Below the pieces are notes generated by a model. The model did no database searches. It was not told where the DNA came from and saw nothing but the letters and a program-made list of their open reading frames with translations. From assembly GCF_900103485.1 (NCBI RefSeq), contig NZ_FNHW01000003.1:62001-126000 (forward strand): a stretch of DNA of 64,000 bases. Reading direction: 5' to 3'. The first letter of the stretch is position 1, and each line of letters starts with the position of its first letter. Source of the stretch: Fictibacillus solisalsi. GTDB taxonomy: Bacteria > Bacillota > Bacilli > Bacillales > Fictibacillaceae. Shown here one piece after another: positions 17,065 through 26,529 of the stretch. A program made the translations under genes and the position numbers.

Positions 17065-18279
17065 TTGAAGTTTTTGCATTGTGCCGATTTGCATTTGGAC
17101 AGCCCTTTTAAAGGGTTATCCCATCTACCGAGGGAAATTTTTGAACGCATCCAGCACAGCACTTTCCGAGCCTTCAGTGCTATTGTCAGCGTGGCCATAA
17201 AAGAACAGGTGGATTTTATTGTGATTGCGGGTGATATTTATGATGGCGATTCCCGCAGCCTTAGAGCGCAAAGCTATTTCCGCAAGGAGCTTGGCCGATT
17301 GTATGCCAGTGGAATCGCTGTTTATATGATTCATGGAAACCACGACCATCTGGAAGGAACATGGATTGATTTGGAGTGGCCTAAGAACGTCCATCTATTT
17401 GACGGGGGGCACCCGCAAAGTGTGCCTTTTTATAAGAATGGAAGATTGAAAGCGATGCTGCACGGATTCAGCTATGAAAAACGGTCGGTTGCTGAAAATC
17501 GTGTCCCTTTCTATCCCGCAAAGTCCGGAGATGATGTGTATCATATCGGTATCCTGCATGGGAATGCAGAAGGACAGAACGGTCACGAAGTATACGCACC
17601 GTTCCATGTTGCAGAGCTTCTTGAAAAGGGATATGACTATTGGGCACTTGGCCATATTCATAAAAGAATGGAACTGCACCACGATCCGCCAGTTATTTAT
17701 CCTGGCAATATCCAGGGAAGAAATCAAAAAGAAACAGGTCCGAAAGGCTGTCTTGTTATTGATTTGCAAAATAAGAGGCGGACGTTTCATGCAACCAATG
17801 ATATTTATTGGCTGGAAAAGAGTTTAGATCTCACTGATCTATCCTCTGTATCAGAAATGATTGATCACTGCCTGGACATAAAGGAGAATACGAGAATACA
17901 AGGAAAAGGAGTTCTTCTGAAATTGGTTCTGAACGGGCATTCCGATTTATTCAACGAAATGGAACAAGAGGGATTGCTTGAGGAACTGATGGAGACACTA
18001 CAGGACGGGGAAGAGGATCAAGCATCCTTTGTTTATACCTTTGCCATCATTAATCAGGCCAGAAGAAACTGGAACCGTGAAGAGCTGCAAAACGACGGCG
18101 GGTTTATCGGGGCCCTTTTAATCAACAGTACCGAATATATACAGGCTCAAAAGACCACAAAGGAGCTCTACCTGCACAGGAAGGCAAGAAAATACATAGA
18201 TCCTCTTACTCCAAATGAAGAAAAAGAGATGATCGATGAGGCGGAAGCACTGCTCATGCAATTTTTACTGAAAGATTAG
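17065..18279 (+). CDS. yhaO: YhaO, SbcD-like metallophosphoesterase/DNA exonuclease
   Basis: About 404 aa calcineurin-like phosphoesterase: motif I D-L-H-L-D-S near the N-terminus, G-D-I-Y-D (II), G-N-H-D (III), then H-G-N and G-H-I-H further on, giving the full dinuclear-metal set of SbcD/Mre11 nucleases. The start is ambiguous among ATG 17059, GTG 17062 and TTG 17065; AGGAGG (17051-17056) is 2, 5 or 8 bp away, so the TTG is preferred. It lies 12 bp before yhaN and forms an SbcCD-like pair with it, probably acting in DNA-end processing. Confidence 0.9.
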   Translation: MKFLHCADLHLDSPFKGLSHLPREIFERIQHSTFRAFSAIVSVAIKEQVDFIVIAGDIYDGDSRSLRAQSYFRKELGRLYASGIAVYMIHGNHDHLEGTWIDLEWPKNVHLFDGGHPQSVPFYKNGRLKAMLHGFSYEKRSVAENRVPFYPAKSGDDVYHIGILHGNAEGQNGHEVYAPFHVAELLEKGYDYWALGHIHKRMELHHDPPVIYPGNIQGRNQKETGPKGCLVIDLQNKRRTFHATNDIYWLEKSLDLTDLSSVSEMIDHCLDIKENTRIQGKGVLLKLVLNGHSDLFNEMEQEGLLEELMETLQDGEEDQASFVYTFAIINQARRNWNREELQNDGGFIGALLINSTEYIQAQKTTKELYLHRKARKYIDPLTPNEEKEMIDEAEALLMQFLLKD

Positions 18280-18291
18280 GAGGAACGGGAT

Positions 18292-21200
18292 ATGTGGATA
18301 AAAAAGCTGCACATCTATCATTTTGGCAAATTTCACAACCTCAAAATAGATCAATTATCCCGGGGGCCTCTTTTCATTTCAGGAGAAAATGAAGCCGGAA
18401 AAACGACATTGATGAATTTTATTACCTGTATGCTTTTTGGCTTTCCTTCCAAGGTAACGAATGAAAGGCGGTATGAGCCGAAAGATGGAAACCGGATTGG
18501 CGGTTCCATTAGCATTCATACCGATGCATACGGGGATTTAACCATTGAACGGGTTGCCGGCAAAGCGGCTGGGAATGTGACTGTTTACGGGGAAGAAGGA
18601 CTGCAGGGAGGAGAAGAGCTCCTTCGTACGGTGCTTAAAGGAATGGATCGTTCTCTGTTTCAAGGCATTTACTGTTTCGGTCTGGAAGGACTTCAGGAAA
18701 TTGAAAAATTAAGCTCTGAGCAACTGGGTAATTATCTCTTGGGTGCAGGAATGACCGGCAGCAGGGAACTGCATCGGCTTGAAAGCCAGCTGGAGAAAAA
18801 GCAGTCCGCGCTGTTTAAACCGGGAGGAAGAAAGCCGGTAATTAATGAATTGCTTCAGCAGCTGGAGAGCACGGAAGAGGAACTCAGGACATGGAAAAGA
18901 AAAAATGAGGAGTTTCAGCCTTCCCTTCAAGAACTTAAAATAACAGAAGCAGCGATCAGGGAGGCAGAAGAAGAGAAGAGGCAGCTTCAGGATCATTGGT
19001 ACAACACAAAAAAGTGGAAAAATGTACTTCCTGCTCTTCGAAAGTGGAAAGAGCATCAGCTTGCACTTCAGGCACTGCCGGAGAACAGCTTTCCTGAAAA
19101 CGGTCTTCACCTATTGGAACAGCTGCAGGAAAAACGGCTGGATGTGGAAGGAGATTTGACTGTTTTTCAAAACAAAGTGCATGAGATAGAAAAACAGCTT
19201 CATGCCCTTCACATCAATGAAGATGTGCTGCTATCCGAAAGCCTCGTCGTTTCTGCGGGTCAAAAGAGCAACGATCTTGAACGATTGCAGGAGGAAAAAC
19301 GCAGCTGGGTCCAAAAAGCAGAATTTGTGCAAATGGAAGCCCGGCGCTTAAAAGAGGAAACCGGCTTTTTGGGAGTAACAGAGGAGTTGGAGCGGCTCAA
19401 TACGGGGCTGGCGTCCAAAAATGAACTTCTGGTATTAATCAAGAAGGCTGATTTGCTGAATCAAAAGAAAGGCTGGCTGGATCAGGAGCTTGAGAACGCA
19501 CGTGGGCGTCTTGAATCAGCTGAAGAAGCGCTGCGCCAGCATGAAGGAAGAGTGCTTGAAGAACAGGAGTTTCATAAATTAAAAGAACGAGCGGAGAGGG
19601 ATTCAACCAACAGGCGGCTGTTGATTGAAAAGGCGCAGCTTCAGGCGATGATGGCGCAACCCAATGGGAAACGTCAGCACACTCCTTCTTCTTCCATAAG
19701 TTGGCCTCCTCTTCTGGTGTTCGGCATTCTGGCAGCAGTTTGTTTGATGTACCTTGCCGTCAAAGGAGAGCTGCTTGGGACGGTACTTTTTGCCGTGGCA
19801 TTGGGTGCAGGTGCCTATTTATTTGCGAAGAGTTCAACCCGGAAAAATGATTCTTACTCAGCTGCTTCAGATGATGCGGAGCCTTTGTCCAAAATCCGGA
19901 CACTTGAAGATGAACTATCAGGGGTTTCCAGCTTATCAGAACTGGACATGATCAATGAAAGATATGCGGATGAAAGAGCGAAGCGGGCCGAGCTTGAAAG
20001 GATGAGAGATGAAATCAAACGGCTGGAGCACACTTACCAGCAGCAGGTTGCCAACTATGACAAGCTGGAGCTTGAACAATATGATAACGAAGCCGCGGTT
20101 CAGCAATGGTGCAAAAAAAACCATTACACCGGGCCTTGGAACCATCTTCTTATCCCGGGATATTTCGAAAAGATCGAAAAGCTGAAAGAGATTGTTTTGG
20201 AAAGAAAACAGCTGCTTTTAAACATTGCACAAGCAGACAAACGGATTTCCGGCATTCTTGAAGAGGCTGACATACTGACGCACCGGCTCCGCCTGCCGGA
20301 GGAATCCTCCTATCAGGAAAAGGTTACGGAGGCACGGCTGCTGCTGCAGCAGGAAAAAGAGAAAGTCCAGGCTCAAGAAACATTGCGGGACAAATTAACG
20401 ACCGCCACTGAACATCTAAACGAAGTGATCACGAAAAAACAGAGCTACGGTTTGGAAATCAACAAACTCCTTTCGCAGGCAAAAGCCCAGAACGAGGAAG
20501 CCTTCCGATTCAAAGGAAAGCAGGCTGAGATACGAAAACGGACAATCGAACTGCTGGATCAGGCTTCTCTTCAGTTGCAGTCGTTTGGCTATACAGGGGA
20601 AGAAGTACAAGATCTTTCGGACATTTTGCTGGACAAGGACTTTAATGTGGATAAGGAAAATGCTTCCGCAGAAGCGGAGCTAAAAGAAAAAGAACAGCAG
20701 ATGGAGCAGTTGCAGCGGAAAAGTGCAGAACTTTCCCTTGTTCTGCAGACACTGCAAAATGAGGAAAGGTATTCGGAATGTCTGCAGCGGTATGAAAATC
20801 TCCGCAATGCACTGGGAGAACAGGCTAAAATGTGGAGTGTGTACAAAATTGCAGCTGATCTGCTGAAGAAAACAAAAGAACAATTTCATGCTGAGCGGCT
20901 GCCCGCCATCCTCCAACAGGCCTCCCATTATTTTTCAAAAATGACAAATGGAAAATATGTCAGGTTGTATTTGTCAGGAGACGGCCAGGACGTTCTGGAG
21001 CTCGAGCGGCATGACGGCGTACGATTTCATCCGGGAGAACTGAGCAGAGGCACTGCGGAACAATTGTATTTGTGTGTACGGCTTTCTCTTGCGTCACTTT
21101 ATCAAAAGGAGAGCATGCCGTTGATCATGGATGACATTACGGTCAATTTTGATGCGGTCCGGACAAAGCATACGCTGGATCTTCTTACTTCGATGGGTCC

Positions 21201-21321
21201 GGGCCAGCAAATGATATTTTTTACGTGCCATGAGCATCTGTTTCAAGACCGGCCATCCGTTCCGGTCCTCTCGTTAAAGAAGCTGGAGAGAGCCTATCGT
21301 CAGGAAGGTGCTTTTCCATAA
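18292..21321 (+). CDS. yhaN: YhaN, SbcC/Rad50-like ATPase with membrane segments in the coiled coil
   Basis: 1009 aa. N-terminal ATPase half with Walker A GENEAGKT (31-38); long coiled coils through residues about 190-440 and 530-870; C-terminal half with signature-like LSRGTAEQLYLCVRLSL and Walker B MPLIMDDITVNFD. Two hydrophobic helices (about 464-505, from PPLLVFGILAAV to AYLFAKS) replace the zinc hook of SbcC, so the apex of the coiled coil is probably membrane-embedded, as in YhaN proteins. Forms a complex with YhaO. Known family role is inferred DNA repair or DNA-end metabolism. Confidence 0.92.
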   Translation: MWIKKLHIYHFGKFHNLKIDQLSRGPLFISGENEAGKTTLMNFITCMLFGFPSKVTNERRYEPKDGNRIGGSISIHTDAYGDLTIERVAGKAAGNVTVYGEEGLQGGEELLRTVLKGMDRSLFQGIYCFGLEGLQEIEKLSSEQLGNYLLGAGMTGSRELHRLESQLEKKQSALFKPGGRKPVINELLQQLESTEEELRTWKRKNEEFQPSLQELKITEAAIREAEEEKRQLQDHWYNTKKWKNVLPALRKWKEHQLALQALPENSFPENGLHLLEQLQEKRLDVEGDLTVFQNKVHEIEKQLHALHINEDVLLSESLVVSAGQKSNDLERLQEEKRSWVQKAEFVQMEARRLKEETGFLGVTEELERLNTGLASKNELLVLIKKADLLNQKKGWLDQELENARGRLESAEEALRQHEGRVLEEQEFHKLKERAERDSTNRRLLIEKAQLQAMMAQPNGKRQHTPSSSISWPPLLVFGILAAVCLMYLAVKGELLGTVLFAVALGAGAYLFAKSSTRKNDSYSAASDDAEPLSKIRTLEDELSGVSSLSELDMINERYADERAKRAELERMRDEIKRLEHTYQQQVANYDKLELEQYDNEAAVQQWCKKNHYTGPWNHLLIPGYFEKIEKLKEIVLERKQLLLNIAQADKRISGILEEADILTHRLRLPEESSYQEKVTEARLLLQQEKEKVQAQETLRDKLTTATEHLNEVITKKQSYGLEINKLLSQAKAQNEEAFRFKGKQAEIRKRTIELLDQASLQLQSFGYTGEEVQDLSDILLDKDFNVDKENASAEAELKEKEQQMEQLQRKSAELSLVLQTLQNEERYSECLQRYENLRNALGEQAKMWSVYKIAADLLKKTKEQFHAERLPAILQQASHYFSKMTNGKYVRLYLSGDGQDVLELERHDGVRFHPGELSRGTAEQLYLCVRLSLASLYQKESMPLIMDDITVNFDAVRTKHTLDLLTSMGPGQQMIFFTCHEHLFQDRPSVPVLSLKKLERAYRQEGAFP

Positions 21322-21379
21322 ACAGATGCGTTATGATATAAAGAAATGAAAAAACCGCAAAACAGGAGGGGAAAATGCA

Positions 21380-22051
21380 ATGTCTGACTACCAAATTTAC
21401 CTTGTGGAAGATGAAGAAAATCTTGCCCAAGTGTTAAAAGCCTATATGGAACAAGAAGGATGGAACGTGACTGTCTTCAATAATGGGGAAGAGGCAGCAC
21501 GGAATGTGACGGATGCCCCTCACCTTTGGATTCTGGATATTATGCTGCCAGGTATTGACGGGTATGAAGTGCTAAGGAAGATCAAACAGCATTCTGACAC
21601 CCCGGTCATATTTATTTCTGCAAGAGACCAGGACCTTGACCGCATCGTCGGACTTGAGCTGGGAAGCGATGATTATTTGGCGAAGCCTTTCATGCCGCGT
21701 GAACTTGTTATTCGCGCCAAAAAACTGTTGACCCGTATCTACGAAACCGGAGCTATGGCGCCGAAGAAAATTGAAATTACAGGTTATGTCATCGATCCTG
21801 TCGCCAGAAAAATCACATTTGATGACGAACTGATCAACCTGACATCAAAGGAAATGGATGTTCTTTTATACTTGATCGAAAATCTTGGAACATCCAAAGC
21901 AAGGGAAGAGATTCTGTCCCATGTGTGGGGGACCGATTATTTTGGTTCAGAGCGTGCAGTGGATGACGTGATCCGGCGGGTCAGAAAGAAAATGCCCCGC
22001 TTAAACCTTGAAACGGTCTATGGCAACGGGTACAGGATAGTAACTTCATGA
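21380..22051 (+). CDS. cssR: CssR-type OmpR-family response regulator
   Basis: 223 aa: receiver domain with phosphoacceptor Asp53 in LDIMLPGID, acidic pocket E10/D11, Thr/Ser80 region IFISARD and Lys102; winged-helix DNA-binding domain from about residue 125 (N-L-T-S-K-E-M-D-V-L-L ... Y-G-N-G-Y-R). The phrase-level likeness to B. subtilis CssR (I-Y-L-V-E-D-E, P-H-L-W-I-L-D-I-M-L-P, R-E-L-V-I-R) is strong. CssRS responds to secretion/misfolding stress and induces HtrA-type proteases. A weak promoter (TTTCCA, 18 bp, TATAAA at 21337) may lie in the gap after yhaN. ATG has GGAGGGG upstream. Confidence 0.88.
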   Translation: MSDYQIYLVEDEENLAQVLKAYMEQEGWNVTVFNNGEEAARNVTDAPHLWILDIMLPGIDGYEVLRKIKQHSDTPVIFISARDQDLDRIVGLELGSDDYLAKPFMPRELVIRAKKLLTRIYETGAMAPKKIEITGYVIDPVARKITFDDELINLTSKEMDVLLYLIENLGTSKAREEILSHVWGTDYFGSERAVDDVIRRVRKKMPRLNLETVYGNGYRIVTS

Positions 22052-23400
22052 TCCGGCTGAATCTGACGCAAAGAATCTGGATATCGTTTGCCCTGCTCAT
22101 TTTGCTGATCGGGCTTGTACTCGCCATTATTTTTCCTCTTTCCATAAAAAAAACGATGACAGATGAAACCTACAAAATTATCTCACTGGAGCAGGAGAAA
22201 CTGATGGACCAGGACAAGGAAGTTCCTGATCCCGACTCTTCTATTGATTTTATAGAACGAAGAAAACTGGGCCGTTCTGTGGGTCATGTGGTGATCAAGA
22301 ACGATTACCTGGGAACAAAAGGAGACTATATTCCGGAGCGGGTGCTAGGTGAAATGAGCTCCCATGCCTACAAACAAAAAAGGACCCAGCAAAAATATGA
22401 ACTCACATATGGGGATGCCACCCTTTTTTACATAGTGAAAAGGCTTGAGACTCACTCGCAGGGCAATTTTTACCTGATTTCCTACATGTGGGATACGTAT
22501 CGTGACCAGATGGTCGACCGGCTGTGGACTCGCCTTTTATGGATTCTGTTTTTCACCGGAATGATTGCCGTGATTCCGGCTCTCTGGATGGCACGGTATT
22601 TGAGGGCTCCGCTTACCATTCTTGGCAAACGGTTTGAACAAATTGCCAAACGAAACTGGAAGGAGCCTTTTATCTGGCATGAGGATGATGAATTCCAGAG
22701 GCTTTCCCAGCAGTTTGAAACAATGCGACAGAATTTGATCCGCTATGATACCGCCCAAAAAACCTTTATTCAGCATGCTTCCCACGAGCTGAAGACACCG
22801 GTGATGACCATAAAAAGTTACGCTCAGTCGGTGAAAGACGGGATCATGCCGAAAAACAATGTAGAGGATATGATGGATGTTATTTTGAATGAAGCGAACC
22901 GGATGGAAAACCGGGTGAAAAACATGCTGTATTTCACAAAGCTTGATACACTTAAACAGCAGACCCTTCAATGGGAACTCATCTATTTTGGAGTGCTCGC
23001 CGAAGAGATTATCAGCCGCTTCCGGTTTCAGAGGGATGACATTGAATTTACTATTGCAGGTGATGAAGTGCTGTTCTGGGGAGATCGTGAGCAAATCACC
23101 ATTGTTTTTGAAAACTTCATTCAGAATGCCATGAGATATGCCAATTCCCGAATTGTTTTATCCGCAAAAGAAGAAGGAAGCAACATTGCTCTTGGCGTAT
23201 GGAATGATGGGGAGCAACTATCCGATCGTGACCGCGAAACGCTGTTCCTGCCGTTCCGCAAAGGCAATAAAGGACAATTTGGCCTTGGCCTTGCGATTGT
23301 GAACCGGATTGCGGAGCTGCACGGAGGAAAACCCAAGGTAACCAATGTCGATGACGGTATTTTATTCGAAGTCATTTTGCCAAAAGACAGGCTGTCATAG
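22048..23400 (+). CDS. cssS: CssS-type sensor histidine kinase
   Basis: 450 aa: TM1 (about 9-31), an extracytoplasmic sensor domain (32-160), TM2 (about 162-183), HAMP-like segment, H-box with His246 in HASHELKTPVM, then N-box N-F-I-Q-N-A, G1 W-N-D-G and G2 FGLGLAI. The sensor end S-Y-M-W-D-T-Y-R-D and the A-L-W-M-A-R-Y-L segment match CssS. Its ATG overlaps the cssR stop by 4 bp (coupled). The system would sense misfolded protein at the membrane-wall interface; prsA lies 3 kb away. No htrA/htrB gene is in the window. Confidence 0.86.
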   Translation: MIRLNLTQRIWISFALLILLIGLVLAIIFPLSIKKTMTDETYKIISLEQEKLMDQDKEVPDPDSSIDFIERRKLGRSVGHVVIKNDYLGTKGDYIPERVLGEMSSHAYKQKRTQQKYELTYGDATLFYIVKRLETHSQGNFYLISYMWDTYRDQMVDRLWTRLLWILFFTGMIAVIPALWMARYLRAPLTILGKRFEQIAKRNWKEPFIWHEDDEFQRLSQQFETMRQNLIRYDTAQKTFIQHASHELKTPVMTIKSYAQSVKDGIMPKNNVEDMMDVILNEANRMENRVKNMLYFTKLDTLKQQTLQWELIYFGVLAEEIISRFRFQRDDIEFTIAGDEVLFWGDREQITIVFENFIQNAMRYANSRIVLSAKEEGSNIALGVWNDGEQLSDRDRETLFLPFRKGNKGQFGLGLAIVNRIAELHGGKPKVTNVDDGILFEVILPKDRLS

Positions 23401-23433
23401 ACTACTATACTTATAAAAAGACGAGGTGCGCAC

Positions 23434-24393
23434 ATGAAAAAAGGTTTGGCCCATTATAAAGTGGGAGAGATGGTAGATTCCTATCTGATGATTAAATCTT
23501 CCTCGAAATCAACTGCCAGTAACGGAAAACCGTTTTTAAACTTAACACTTCAGGACCAGACGGGGGATATTGAAGCAAAATTATGGGACTGCTCTCCCGA
23601 AGACGAGCAGCAGTATGTTCCCCAGGCACTGATCAAGATCATAGGGGAGATGAGCAGCTACAGAGGAAAGCTTCAGCTGAAACTGAAGCATATTCGTCCT
23701 GTTAATGATATGGACGGCGTAAAAATCGGGGACTTTGTGGAAACGGCTCCGCTTTCAGAAGATGTGATGATGGAAAAAATCACGCAATACATCTTTGATA
23801 TGCAAAACCCCAATATTCAAAGAATTACGAGGCACCTTCTAAAAAAATATCAGGAGGACTTTCTGAAGTATCCTGCAGCCGTTAAAAATCATCATGAGTT
23901 TGTTTCCGGTCTTGCTTATCATGTTGTCTCTATGCTTGATCTGGCAAGAGGGATCGCTAGCCTCTATTCATCTTTGAACACCGATTTGCTTTACTCTGGC
24001 ATCATTCTTCATGACCTTGGAAAAGTCATCGAGCTTTCCGGGCCTGTGGCGGCAAATTATACACTCGAAGGCAAGCTTCTTGGACATATTTCCATCATGG
24101 TCAACGAAATTGGGATTGTCGCCAAAGAGCTTGATATTGAAGGAGAAGAAGTGACGGTCCTTCAGCATCTGGTGCTGAGCCATCACAGCAAGCCAGAATG
24201 GGGCAGCCCCAAGGCTCCGATGATCAGGGAAGCTGAAATCCTTCATATGATCGATAACTTTGATGCAAAAATAAACATGATGGACCGCGCATTGGGCAAA
24301 GTGGAACCAGGGGAATTCACGGAAAAGATTTTTCCTCTGGAGAACAGAAGCCTATACAAACCGCTTTTTGAACAGGAATTGGTAAAAAAGTAA
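23434..24393 (+). CDS. yhaM: YhaM 3'-5' exoribonuclease
   Basis: 319 aa (B. subtilis YhaM 314 aa). N-terminal OB-fold domain (about 10-95: [19 protein letters not shown]) followed by an HD hydrolase domain with [10 protein letters not shown] and the metal-binding pair His193-Asp194 in ILHDLGK, later L-S-H-H. A 3'-5' exonuclease acting on RNA and ssDNA in the cytosol. In B. subtilis it follows yhaN directly; here cssRS sits between. GAGGTG before the ATG. Confidence 0.93.
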   Translation: MKKGLAHYKVGEMVDSYLMIKSSSKSTASNGKPFLNLTLQDQTGDIEAKLWDCSPEDEQQYVPQALIKIIGEMSSYRGKLQLKLKHIRPVNDMDGVKIGDFVETAPLSEDVMMEKITQYIFDMQNPNIQRITRHLLKKYQEDFLKYPAAVKNHHEFVSGLAYHVVSMLDLARGIASLYSSLNTDLLYSGIILHDLGKVIELSGPVAANYTLEGKLLGHISIMVNEIGIVAKELDIEGEEVTVLQHLVLSHHSKPEWGSPKAPMIREAEILHMIDNFDAKINMMDRALGKVEPGEFTEKIFPLENRSLYKPLFEQELVKK

Positions 24394-24423
24394 TTGTCTT
24401 ATAGCGGGGGAGTATGGTAAATT
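24394..24423 (+). promoter_or_regulatory. Sigma-A-like promoter of the MFS leader
   Basis: TTGTCT (24394-24399), 18-bp spacer, TAAATT (24418-24423), starting directly after the yhaM stop codon. It would begin a 300-nt leader for the MFS gene. Confidence 0.45.
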
Positions 24424-24457
24424 GTAAGAGAGATTAATGAGATGGAGGCTATGACAG

Positions 24458-24496
24458 ATGAAACCCATTGTTCAAGTAAAGGTGTCGGCTAAATAA
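24458..24496 (+). CDS. Possible 12-codon leader peptide upstream of MFS gene
   Basis: ATG with GGAGG nine bases upstream, encoding MKPIVQVKVSAK and then TAA. It lies between a promoter-like sequence and a terminator-like hairpin (24641-24682) ahead of an efflux gene, the layout of ribosome-mediated attenuation. An overlapping ATG seven bases upstream has poorer spacing. No homologue known to me; tentative. Confidence 0.4.
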   Translation: MKPIVQVKVSAK

Positions 24497-24640
24497 CGAA
24501 GTAAATCAACCCATGTACCATGATGAAGAACATCAGTTTCTTTGCGTTTTTCATGTACAGTATTGATTTATTCAGTTATGACCCTTTCTCTTGAGCGTTG
24601 GTTCATCTGTCAGCTTGCAGCCTTCCAAAACGTATGGTGA

Positions 24641-24682
24641 AGCCTGTAGTTGACGTGAAATTGCGCAGCTGCAGGCTTTTTT
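24641..24682 (+). terminator. Terminator/attenuator upstream of MFS gene
   Basis: Arms AGCCTGTAG and CTGCAGGCT (one T-G pair) around a 19-base loop, then TTTTTT. It is 75 bp before the MFS start and about 250 bp after yhaM. Upstream sequence (GCTTGCAGCC, 24614-24622) could compete for pairing. The 24394-24757 gap thus holds a promoter, a short ORF and this hairpin; the middle, 24497-24640, is otherwise unexplained. Confidence 0.6.
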
Positions 24683-24757
24683 ATGCTTTCCTGCCCTTCC
24701 CTCAAGAGACCGGGAGATTTGTATTGGATTTTAAACGATGAAAAGAGTGTGATGGGT

Positions 24758-26068
24758 ATGAAATGGAAAGATTGGGACAGAAACATTAAGGTCCGTCTGC
24801 TTGGAGAGTTTGTTATCAATTTATTATTTTGGATGTTTTTCCCGTACATGGCGATTTATTTTTCGGATCAACTTGGAAAGGAACAGGCAGGAATGCTCCT
24901 TGTGGCTTCCCAGCTTGTCGGCGTCGTTACCAATCTTGTTGGCGGTTACTGTGCGGATACGTTTGGCAGAAAAAGAATGATGGTGATCGCCGGTGCGGGT
25001 CAGGCGGTGTCCTTTGCCGTTTTTGCGCTTGCCAATTCACCCTGGCTGGATTCACCGGTTTTAACCTTCCTGGCGTTTACCGCTTTAGGATTATTCGGTT
25101 CACTGTACTGGCCTGCCAGCCATGCGATGATTGCAGATGTTGTGCCTGAAAAGAACCGCAGTGAGGTATTTGCTGTTTTTTATACAAGTATCAACATATC
25201 AGTCGTTTTTGGTCCTGCGCTGGGCAGTATTTTCTTCTTTGATTACCGGTTTGAGCTGCTGCTGGCCTGTACGATTGTCGGCATTATGCTCACCTTTGTA
25301 CTTCAAAAGTATATCAGGGAAACGGTGCCGGAGAAAAAGCAGATTGCCGGGGATCAGTCAGGGACCCCGAAAAAGTGGAACCGGGTTATCCTTGATCAGC
25401 TTAAGGACTACCGTGTCATTGCAAAGGATAAGCTGTTTTTGCTATTTATTCTTGCAGGTATCCTAGTGGCCCAGACGTTTATGCAGCTCGATTTATTGAT
25501 TGCTGTTTATACGACAGAAAAAGTGCCTGCCCAAACGCTTCTGCATCTTGGGAATTGGTCATTTTCTCTTACCGGTGAAAAGGCATTTGGCTATATTGTT
25601 TCGACAAACGGGCTGTTGGTCGCCTTGTTCACCGTATTTATGTCAAAGTGGATGAACCAATATAAAGAGGGCAATGTGTTTGTGATTTCTTCTCTTTTAT
25701 ATGGAGTGGCGATGCTTTTATACGGTAATACAACGATTCTTTGGTTTCTGTTATTGGCTATTGCCATCTTTACTGCTGCAGAGCTCATGGTGGTCGGGAT
25801 TCAGGAAAGCTTTATCTCAAAGCTTGCTCCGGCGCATATGCGCGGTCAATATTTTGCTGCAGCAGGCCTGCGTTATTCGATCGGCCGCAGCCTTGCGCCA
25901 TTGGCGATTCCGCTTACACTGTGGATCGGTTTTCGATGGACGTTCTTTCTTCTTTTTGTGCTAACTGTAATCAGTGCCTTTATGTACCACGTGATGTTCC
26001 GGCTCCATGATAAAAAATTGGCCGCGGAAAACAAAAAGGAGGCAGTGGCTCCCCAATCCGCCGGTTAA
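24758..26068 (+). CDS. MFS drug/metabolite efflux transporter
   Basis: About 436 aa with 12 predicted helices. Typical MFS motif A between helices 2 and 3: G-G-Y-C-A-D-T-F-G-R-K-R-M. The N-terminus M-K-W-K-D-W-D-R-N-I-K-V-R-L is cytoplasmic. Start is uncertain: ATG 24752 and 24758 both lack a good ribosome site, which itself fits leader control. Resembles multidrug-type MFS proteins; substrate unknown. It lies behind a leader with a short ORF and terminator. Separated from yhaL by 84 bp. Confidence 0.88.
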   Translation: MKWKDWDRNIKVRLLGEFVINLLFWMFFPYMAIYFSDQLGKEQAGMLLVASQLVGVVTNLVGGYCADTFGRKRMMVIAGAGQAVSFAVFALANSPWLDSPVLTFLAFTALGLFGSLYWPASHAMIADVVPEKNRSEVFAVFYTSINISVVFGPALGSIFFFDYRFELLLACTIVGIMLTFVLQKYIRETVPEKKQIAGDQSGTPKKWNRVILDQLKDYRVIAKDKLFLLFILAGILVAQTFMQLDLLIAVYTTEKVPAQTLLHLGNWSFSLTGEKAFGYIVSTNGLLVALFTVFMSKWMNQYKEGNVFVISSLLYGVAMLLYGNTTILWFLLLAIAIFTAAELMVVGIQESFISKLAPAHMRGQYFAAAGLRYSIGRSLAPLAIPLTLWIGFRWTFFLLFVLTVISAFMYHVMFRLHDKKLAAENKKEAVAPQSAG

Positions 26069-26152
26069 TAAAAAGACCATCAGAGGGTGACATATATTCC
26101 TTTCCGCTTTCATAAGATGGAAATACGAAGCTTGTCTATGGGAGGAAGGGAA

Positions 26153-26425
26153 ATGAAAGGATATGTAGCCCTGGGTCTTGGCGTTTTGATGGTTGTTCTG
26201 TTTGTTTTAAAGCAATTTTTTGCTCCTATTCAGTATTTCTTTGATCTTACGCCATTTTGGGTTTATTTTGTGGTTGCAGGCATTATTTTTAGTGCCTATC
26301 GCAGTTACAACTTGGGGTCAGAACAGAAGAAACTGGACTTGAAGGTGATCGAACAAGAAGGGGAAGTTTTTATGAAGCGGATTGCCGAAGAACGGGAACG
26401 GAGAAACAAATCAGTTAATGAATAA
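26153..26425 (+). CDS. yhaL: Sporulation protein YhaL family
   Basis: 90 aa: two hydrophobic segments (about 3-22 and 30-50), the second followed by S-A-Y-R-S-Y, then a charged tail I-E-Q-E-G-E-V-F-M-K-R-I-A-E-E-R-E-R-R. The hydrophobic segment plus charged E-G-E-V tail is the YhaL hallmark; B. subtilis YhaL (about 70 aa) has one membrane span, so the extra N-terminal span here is a difference. GGAGG precedes the ATG. Sits between yhaM and prsA as in B. subtilis. Role in sporulation not defined. Confidence 0.85.
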   Translation: MKGYVALGLGVLMVVLFVLKQFFAPIQYFFDLTPFWVYFVVAGIIFSAYRSYNLGSEQKKLDLKVIEQEGEVFMKRIAEERERRNKSVNE

Positions 26426-26455
26426 AAAAACCGGCCACTTGGCCGGTTTTTTTTC
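26424..26455 (+). terminator. Intrinsic terminator after yhaL
   Basis: CCGGCCA and TGGCCGG arms flanked by A-run and T-run; stop codon overlaps the left flank. Confidence 0.88.
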
Positions 26456-26479
26456 TATAGTGAGCAGGAGTGGCTGAAA

Positions 26480-26510
26480 TAAAAAGAGGAGACTCTTGAT
26501 GAGCATCCTC
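26480..26510 (-). terminator. Intrinsic terminator after prsA
   Basis: On the minus strand GAGGA...TCCTC with an inner GCTC/GAGT pairing, then CTTTTTATTTC. Confidence 0.75.
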
Positions 26511-26529
26511 AAATGGCTATATCCCATAT

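Noticed and set aside
22537-23094. 185-codon antisense ORF inside cssS
   Set aside because: A shadow of the real gene, with unlikely His/Phe-rich composition and no ribosome site.
24513-24566. 17-codon ORF in the MFS leader as a real peptide gene
   Set aside because: No ribosome site before its ATG; kept only as part of the leader description.
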